Below are positions 4,150-5,048 of a stretch of 5,048 bases of DNA, piece after piece. The DNA lies in NCBI GenBank assembly GCA_021767305.1, contig JAASTL010000114.1:1-5048 (forward strand), written 5' to 3'. Each line of letters opens with the position of its first letter. Positions within the stretch are counted from its first letter, which is position 1. The DNA comes from Piscirickettsiaceae bacterium. GTDB taxonomy: Bacteria > Pseudomonadota > Gammaproteobacteria > Thiomicrospirales > Thiomicrospiraceae. Under the pieces are notes generated by a model. That model worked only from the letters and a program-made list of their open reading frames with translations, was not told where the DNA came from and ran no database searches. A program made the position numbers and the translations under genes.

Positions 4150-5048
4150 TCAACCCAAGCGACGACTGATGCTAAAGCTTCAGTTAATTTACTCGGATCT
4201 TTACCGCCTGCCATCGCCATATCTGGACGACCGCCGCCTTTACCACCAACTTGCTGAGCAACATGGTTCACCAATTCACCGGCTTTATAAGTCGCGGTAA
4301 TTTCTTTGGAAACACCCGCAGCAACCGAAACCTTATCACCATCAACCGCAGCTAAGACAATCGCTGCTGGGGCTAATTTTGATTTCAGTTTATCCATGGT
4401 CTCACGTAAGGTATTTGCATCCGCACCTTCTAACTGAGCGGCTAGCACATTAACGTCGCCCACTTTGACTGCTTGATTGGCTAAATCATCACCTTGTGAC
4501 GCCGCCATTTTTGACTGTAACTGTTTAAGCTGTTTCTCTTGCTCTTTAAAATCCGCAACTAATTGAGCTACTTTTGTCTCAACTTGCGCTTTATCTGATT
4601 TCACCGCAGTGGCAATATTCTCTAGCGCTTGTTCATTGGCATAGATATATTCCCAAGCACCGGTCCCGGTTACGGCTTCTATACGACGAACCCCAGAGGC
4701 AATCCCGGTTTCAGAAACTAACTTGAATGGCCCGATCTGCCCGGTAGAAGTTACGTGGGTTCCACCACAAAGCTCTACAGAGAATTCGCCCATATCAACA
4801 ACACGAACAACATCACCGTATTTCTCACCAAATAATGCCATCGCACCCATTGCTTTAGCATCATCAATACTCATTTCATTGGTACCCACCACACTATTAA
4901 GCATGATGTTTTCATTAACCAGCTTTTCAATTTCCAATAATTGCTCTGGTTTGATTGGCTCAAAGTGTGAGAAGTCAAAACGCAAACGCTCAGCGTTCAC
5001 TAAAGAACCTTTCTGCTGAACGTGGGTTCCCAAAACAGTTCTTAAAGC
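4137..5048 (-). CDS. alaS: Alanyl-tRNA synthetase, C-terminal 303 codons (5' part beyond window)
   Basis: AlaRS charges tRNA-Ala with alanine and clears mischarged Ser- and Gly-tRNA in its editing site. The window holds only the last 303 codons of a protein usually near 875 residues; the class II catalytic and tRNA-recognition parts and the HxxxH half of the editing zinc site lie upstream. Present are GTHVQQKGSLV (7-17), RFDFSH, the zinc-site motif CGGTH (94-98), GVRRIEAVTG (119-128), a charged coiled-coil segment (about 138-183), and the C-Ala domain with GGKGGGRPDMAMAGG (268-282), closing WVEKQA. The frame is open through the window edge beginning ALRTVLGTH, so the TTG at 5031-5033 is not a start. 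The stop TGA is at 4137-4139. The last codons form one arm of a large inverted repeat. No standard terminator separates it from lysC, so read-through into lysC is possible. Confidence 0.98.
   Translation of the reverse strand, partial: ALRTVLGTHVQQKGSLVNAERLRFDFSHFEPIKPEQLLEIEKLVNENIMLNSVVGTNEMSIDDAKAMGAMALFGEKYGDVVRVVDMGEFSVELCGGTHVTSTGQIGPFKLVSETGIASGVRRIEAVTGTGAWEYIYANEQALENIATAVKSDKAQVETKVAQLVADFKEQEKQLKQLQSKMAASQGDDLANQAVKVGDVNVLAAQLEGADANTLRETMDKLKSKLAPAAIVLAAVDGDKVSVAAGVSKEITATYKAGELVNHVAQQVGGKGGGRPDMAMAGGKDPSKLTEALASVVAWVEKQA

Noticed and set aside
4091..4300. Plus-strand 69-codon ORF
   Set aside because: It starts inside the quasi-palindrome core and runs antisense to the AlaRS C-Ala domain; no family is recognisable.
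4723..5019. Plus-strand 98-codon ORF
   Set aside because: It is antisense to the AlaRS editing domain and shows no independent coding signal.

Overview
The window is a chromosomal housekeeping block from a gammaproteobacterium of moderate-to-low GC. All genes lie on the minus strand, so the natural reading order runs from base 5048 to base 1: alaS (3' part), lysC, csrA, tRNA-Ser(GCU), tRNA-Arg(ACG), then the first 536 codons of a multi-PAS sensor protein. The order alaS-lysC-csrA-tRNA-Ser-tRNA-Arg is a known conserved gammaproteobacterial arrangement (Pseudomonas has it with rsmA in place of csrA). Protein flavour, base composition and the sensory gene next door suggest a marine or sulfur-oxidising lineage such as Thiomicrospira/Hydrogenovibrio/Thiomicrorhabdus. 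That placement is an impression, not a demonstrated result.

Region by region: 4137-5048 is the editing-domain end, coiled coil and C-Ala domain of alanyl-tRNA synthetase. 3945-4136 is a structured intergenic spacer. It holds a large imperfect palindrome (4007-4149) whose right arm is the last codons and stop of alaS and whose left arm is an inverted copy of them, followed by a lysC leader with two competing hairpins. 2715-3944 is a 409-residue aspartokinase with a plausible internal start for a short regulatory subunit, closed by a good intrinsic terminator. 2298-2498 is csrA with its own probable promoter. Two tRNA genes with encoded CCA and strong sigma-70-type promoters follow, closed by a strong terminator at 1776-1813. 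From 1608 down to base 1 runs a GTG-started cytoplasmic protein made of four PAS domains and the start of a fifth; its output domain lies outside the window.

Functionally the block mixes translation (AlaRS, two tRNAs), entry into lysine/threonine/methionine biosynthesis (LysC), global post-transcriptional control (CsrA) and signal sensing. Terminators and promoters indicate several transcription units rather than one operon. No CRISPR, transposase, phage gene or obviously new multi-gene system is visible. The most unusual features are the alaS-end quasi-palindrome and the lysC leader.
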